The notes under the pieces were generated by a model. That model had not been told where the DNA came from, made no database searches, and saw only the letters and a program-made list of their open reading frames with translations. Shown here piece after piece: positions 60,387 to 64,000 of a DNA stretch of 64,000 bases. Made by a program: the position numbers and the translations under genes. Positions within the stretch are counted from its first letter, which is position 1. Each line of letters begins with the position of its first letter. Source of the stretch: Planococcus citri (lineage: Eukaryota > Arthropoda > Insecta > Hemiptera > Pseudococcidae); assembly GCF_950023065.1 (NCBI RefSeq), contig NC_088680.1, positions 45,248,559 to 45,312,558 of the forward strand, read 5' to 3'.

Positions 60387-61388
60387 TGGGACGTCTTTAC
60401 TTTGAGGGAGACGTCGTCAAGACCAGCGTGCATATAATAAGCCCAGGGAACCTAAACTTGCCCGATATCCTTGCGAAAGATATCAAATTGCAGTGATGTT
60501 GAGACACCTCATAAATGATCATAAGACCGCTAAATGTTCGTAATATTTTATTCACTTCTCTGGTATAACACACGCGAAGATTTATAATAAAATACACTAC
60601 ACATTATTGAATAAAATACACTTGTAGTATCGACTACAAGCGGAAGCTCTGAACTTGCTACCTTACGCTAGCACCAGTGAAAATATACCTAGCGAGCTTT
60701 CAAAGCTCGGAGCTCGGAGTGGCGCATCTCGAACTACTTCGATAGAGTGCACTACTCGTAAGCAGTGCTGCCACTCCAACAGGAACACAACTTCCCTCTA
60801 GGTGGAAGCTGCGGGCGCATCCCCTACCGGTACATATGCCCCGCTTCCATTGAACAGCGTGGACATCGGAGATGCTGGATCATTGAAGCCAAAACTTGGC
60901 CAATCGGACAACGGACGGTAGGGCCCCTCTGCCCCGCTTCTATGAACCCGCAGCTTCCAAGATGTTGAATAGCTAGGTTCTTCGGCATCCATCCATGACT
61001 TCCAACGAGTCGAATTTCCAATTTTAAAACATCTCTGCTGCTTCTTTCACGGCACTAGCGACTTAAAATTACCTTAGATGCAAACAATTTGTCATATAAA
61101 TATTTAAATAGGTTACAACTTAGTCGCTAAAATGCTACAAAATTCACAAACACAAAATATTTACATAAAAAGCAGAGAAATGAGTGCAAATTAAAATGCG
61201 CAAAAAATACGCGTTGAGGTGCGTCACCACTTGTAAAAATGCTTCGCCGGAGTGATAATAGCTTGTTTACCAACACGAGATCAATGAACTCTTCTCCTGG
61301 AGTAATTAACAGGTACTTTTTTAATTAATTACGCGTTCCATATCGTACTTGTAGATGTTAGCCTAATGATGATATTCTTCTTTTCCAG
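60387..61388. other. Unique DNA with nested inverted repeats
   Basis: The satellite stops sharply near 60386. TGGAAGCTGCGGG (60803-60815) is exactly inverted at 60947-60959, and GGAGTGGC (about 60716) pairs with GCCACTCC (about 60771). The interior repeats GCCCCGCTTC twice. This could be the structured end of a mobile element or a structured RNA; I cannot assign it. Frames at 60765-61021 overlap on both strands and are probably chance. Confidence 0.4.
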
Positions 61389-61974
61389 CAGCAACTTTCC
61401 CGGATTCGATCGGCGTCGAAATAAATTCACTGGAACCGGACGGAGATGACTGTTTTTGACTCAGCTCAACACCAAGGTAAGTTTCTAACTTCTCTGCTAA
61501 ATTTTTCAAAATTCTCGTATGTTGTACGGTGCTAAGCTCTATTTATCTCCGTTCCAGGTATGTTGTACCAACTCCGTTCACGTTCCAGAGATTTCCCGTT
61601 CTCAAATCCTAATCACAATCGGTGAAATGCCATTTCACCATAGTGGAAAATGGTAAGTTTTTTCTCCTTTTCTGCGTTGATTTCTTGCTGTGGATTTACA
61701 ACGGCGATGAACACAATTACGTCTAAAGAGACCAGGTGACTCGTTTTTCTTCTTCTTTAGGTTGGTCCAAATCCTCAGGAGCCCGTCGAGTACTTTACTG
61801 TACTGTCCAGCATTTCGTGACGCAGGTGAGTTGGTTTTTCGTTTTATTTTCTGCTCATATTCACTATTGATCTTTTCCGTTTTTCTCTGTTACCAGTACA
61901 GTGGTGCTTTTTCGATCTGGAAATCGTTTGTTTGGAGCTGGAGCTGGAATCCTGTTTATCTTATCTCTGCTGAA
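61389..61974 (+). other. Putative spliced plus-strand transcript, short exons
   Basis: Four exon-like blocks (about 61389-61476, 61558-61652, 61761-61825, 61897-61974) are separated by introns of 81, 108 and 71 nt. Their donors are GTAAGT, GTAAGT and GTGAGT, and their acceptors follow pyrimidine tracts ending CCAG, TTAG and CCAG. A further GTAAGT donor begins at 61975. Spliced, the transcript has a 32-codon frame from ATG 61446 to TGA 61623-61625. One base later a 55-codon frame begins (ATG 61627) that stays open through two junctions and stops at TGA 61971-61973. Neither product resembles a known family. It could be a 5' leader, a non-coding RNA or coincidence. It points towards, but lies on the opposite strand from, the SGNH-like gene. 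Confidence 0.35.
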
Positions 61975-62082
61975 GTAAGTACCTCGTTTTCACATCTCTA
62001 TTTGCGTTCTCGTTGGCTTTTTATCGTGTCGCGTTCGTTTTCTCTCGTGTTGTGTTGCGTTGGTTCCGCGTTATCATCACGG

Positions 62083-62178
62083 ACAGCTAACCGCTCGTCG
62101 CTATCCCCACACACAGCTGGGAACATTTGGCTATTCCCACGGACAGCTAGGAACATTTGTCTATGTACACTAACAGCT
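62083..62178. repeat. 30 bp tandem repeat, three copies
   Basis: ACAGCT recurs at 62083, 62113, 62143 and 62173. Units 2 and 3 share ACAGCTRGGAACATTTG and a CTATNCNCAC block. The exact 30 bp period keeps a ten-residue TAGN-type repeat in one plus-strand frame. Each unit ends in a pyrimidine-containing stretch followed by ACAG, similar to a splice acceptor. Confidence 0.85.
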
Positions 62179-62445
62179 GGCCGGTTGCAAATTTTTCAAG
62201 TTCGAAAGTTGCGATTTCTCTCATTTTCCGCAACTGAGCACTTTCTCGCGCCTCTCTCGACCTCTTATCGAACCTGAATTTTCTGAACTTCTCTATTTTT
62301 GAAAAAATTTCTCGTTCAAAATTCCTTAACGCACACTCACGCGAATTTTTCAATTTTTTTTGGGAAGGAAAAAAAAACTTTGCACGTATTTACAAAAGTC
62401 AAATAAATAATCTAGTCACAATTAAACAGTAACCATGAAAAATAA

Positions 62446-62451
62446 TTTATT
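62446..62451 (-). terminator. AATAAA poly(A) signal for the minus-strand gene
   Basis: AATAAA on the minus strand lies about 125 nt past the TAA stop of the SGNH-like frame and is followed by T/GT-rich sequence (TTACTGTTTAATTGTG). It is the best candidate for the 3' end of that transcript. Confidence 0.45.
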
Positions 62452-62575
62452 CCGAGTGCAACAACACATAATAAAAATAAACACAGATAATCCGCCTGTT
62501 CTAAACAAGTAAATACACTAAATTATAAACAATAACAAAACAACCAAAAATCTTTCTTTTTCAAATTTCTCTTTT

Positions 62576-64000
62576 TTATCGACGACTGCTCCTGATCTCG
62601 TTGGTCAATTTTAGTAAACTTAGCGTTAACTCGAAATGTTGCTCTTCGCAACAAAATTGAGCCTTTCGAACAGCCCCTTTTGGTGGGCATCTAGCAACGA
62701 TCGCCTCCGCATCTCGTACGTAGTATATGGCGCCTCTATAATATCGATTCGCATCATATCGGAGAAATTCGTTCACTTTTCTCCTTTTTGAGGAGCAGCC
62801 CTCGTACGTCGCTATGGGTAAAATGATCAATTTTTCGACCCCTCTTTTTTCAATCGTCCTCAGGAGCGCCTTTATCCCTTCACGGCATGCAGTGAGTGTC
62901 CGCTGGGCTACGTCGTCCTGTCCAATCGCCATTATCATCCATCGCGGTACCTTTTTCATCTCCCTGATGGTGGACTCCAAATACCCCGCAGGGATCGTGG
63001 TACCCGTGAACCGCGAATGCGTTACCGCTCTTCTGATGTCTTTTTTGAGATAGACATTGTCGCGTATCACACCGTGGCTCAGGCCGTCGCCCAGTAGCCA
63101 GAATCCGTTTAGGCCGAATATCATTTCTCCGGTTTCTTTGAATTTGTATACCTGCACTGGACCAATGTAGAATTGATATTTCATAAACTTTGCGTCATCT
63201 TCGTGAATCCTCCAATTTCTTTTTAACTTCTCTTGGAAAATTAATTTGGTTTTGTTATGAATGTTCACAGGCAAGTAAACTTTAGTGACCGGAGATGCGA
63301 CTGTTTCAATGGTTTTCTCGTACTTCCGGTTTGGAACATACCATGGGCGGAGATCCAAAATCTGACTGATCGGCGCTTTTTCACATCTCTTATCTTCACG
63401 TCGACGATCGCGCTTCTCTCTCACTCGCTGCGCCGGAGATGGACCAGCAATAGGCTGAAGTGGATGCTGAGGGTCGCGACTTGGTTCCATCTGGCGCTGT
63501 TGAGCTGCTGGCTGCGGTCTAGTTTCCTCTACCACCGGAAGCTGGAGTTTTTCGATTGGTTTTTCCCGCGGAAGCTGGGTCTTCTTAAGATCCTCGGTAA
63601 GTGCTTCCTTTTCTCACATCAGCTTTTTCAGCATTTCCGCTCGGTTTTTAATCGTCTCTAAACTCGCCTTGCTCTTTTCTGTTTCAGCCAACGGAGAGCT
63701 GAGCTTTGGATTATCGCCATTGGAAGCTTCGGTATTCGTTTTGTTCAACTTTGGAATTCGAAAACTGGACCTATCGAGTTTGATCGGCGCCGATGGCTCA
63801 AGCTTTGGCAATACGACGGTGCATTTATCGCCATACTGCTTTGCTGGATCGAACTTCACAGCTGAATCAGGTACATTTTTCTTCACTATTTTAACACATC
63901 TCTTTTTTCTTGCGAGCCGAAGTTTCGTTGCCGTTTTCTTTTCCACCATTTTTAATTCAGCAGCAAAACTAACTTTCTTCTTCGGTTTTGTTTTTACAGG
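62576..64000 (-). CDS. SGNH/GDSL-hydrolase-like protein, one in-frame UGA, 5' incomplete
   Basis: One minus-strand frame is open from the window edge (64000) to TAA 62578-62576, broken only by TGA at 63616-63614. The N-terminal part is Lys-rich (KTKPKKK; RLARKKR) then Pro-rich (LPKLEPSAPIKL); around the UGA it is helical and charged (ETEKSKASLETIKN; EKEALTEDLKK). A Pro/Gln/Arg linker follows. The globular domain has GFWLLGDGLSHGV (near 63100-63060), resembling block I GDS(L) of SGNH hydrolases. About 55 residues later comes MAIGQDD, resembling block III GxND, then a KLIILP strand, and near the end EEQHFELT, resembling the DxxH block. The catalytic Ser is Gly (codon 63085-63083) and the block III Asn is Asp, so hydrolase activity is unlikely. 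The OSK domain of insect Oskar is a known SGNH fold without catalytic residues, and some CR1-like LINEs encode an esterase domain; either a host gene or a transposon gene is possible. The UGA may be readthrough, sequencing error or pseudogenisation. Confidence 0.65.

Noticed and set aside
60387..61388. Possible LTR bordering the minus-strand gene
   Set aside because: No second copy, no TG...CA direct repeat pair and no primer-binding site were found in the window.
61762..62277. Unspliced 171-codon plus-strand frame
   Set aside because: It begins at a non-ATG codon, reads through three good splice junctions, and is low-complexity hydrophobic and Ser-rich. The spliced interpretation is more coherent.
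63257..63870. Plus-strand frame with a GTAAGT donor at 63597 and an acceptor at 63687, suggesting a plus-strand gene
   Set aside because: It is the antisense of the SGNH-like frame. The pyrimidine tracts are complements of Lys/Glu-rich codons, so the splice signals are probably fortuitous.

Overview
This window looks like a gene-poor, AT-rich stretch of a eukaryotic nuclear genome, most likely an insect. The evidence is long poly-A/T tracts, no bacterial-style gene packing, decayed LINE retrotransposons, several kinds of terminal-inverted-repeat (TIR) element, large minisatellite fields, and GT-AG splice-like signals. The words TAGGTA, TACCTA and GTACCTAC recur everywhere. From general familiarity this suggests a sternorrhynchan hemipteran such as a mealybug or scale insect, but that is an inference that only a database search could confirm.

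Layout. 1-2400 is T-rich and may be the 3' UTR of a gene to the left. 2400-10460 is non-coding DNA with two tandem arrays (a ~125 bp unit at 4640-5410 and a 24 bp minisatellite at 7975-9065). Two unrelated LINE corpses follow: an RNase H domain (10464-11085) and a jockey-like reverse transcriptase (14020-15230). Between them lies a second array of the ~130 bp family (13081-13870). From 17.7 to 24.2 kb the DNA is built from a repeat family whose hallmark is the near-palindrome CTGGAGSCTCCAG, including a large fold-back element (21883-23530) and an exact 112 bp duplication. A 30-31 bp minisatellite fills 27376-28620. A 775 bp TA-flanked TIR element (31719-32493) sits inside an older repeat. A 3.4 kb composite TIR element (35695-39119) holds a tRNA-like sequence, a long inverted repeat and a 141 bp tandem array. 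A further fold-back relative (40430-41663), a 1.4 kb Harbinger-like element with ~94 bp TIRs (54873-56276), a perfect 165 bp palindrome (56793-56957) and a 2.4 kb hairpin-bearing satellite (57946-60386) follow.

Only the right edge carries convincing coding sequence. On the minus strand, 62576-64000 encodes a protein of more than 470 codons, open to the window edge apart from one in-frame UGA, with an SGNH/GDSL-hydrolase-like domain whose catalytic serine is replaced by glycine. Just left of it on the plus strand (61389-61974) is a run of exon-like blocks separated by three short, consensus GT-AG introns.

No operon-like or pathway relationship between genes can be read here. The window is mostly intergenic or intronic repeat-rich DNA, and the mobile elements seen are non-autonomous or dead.
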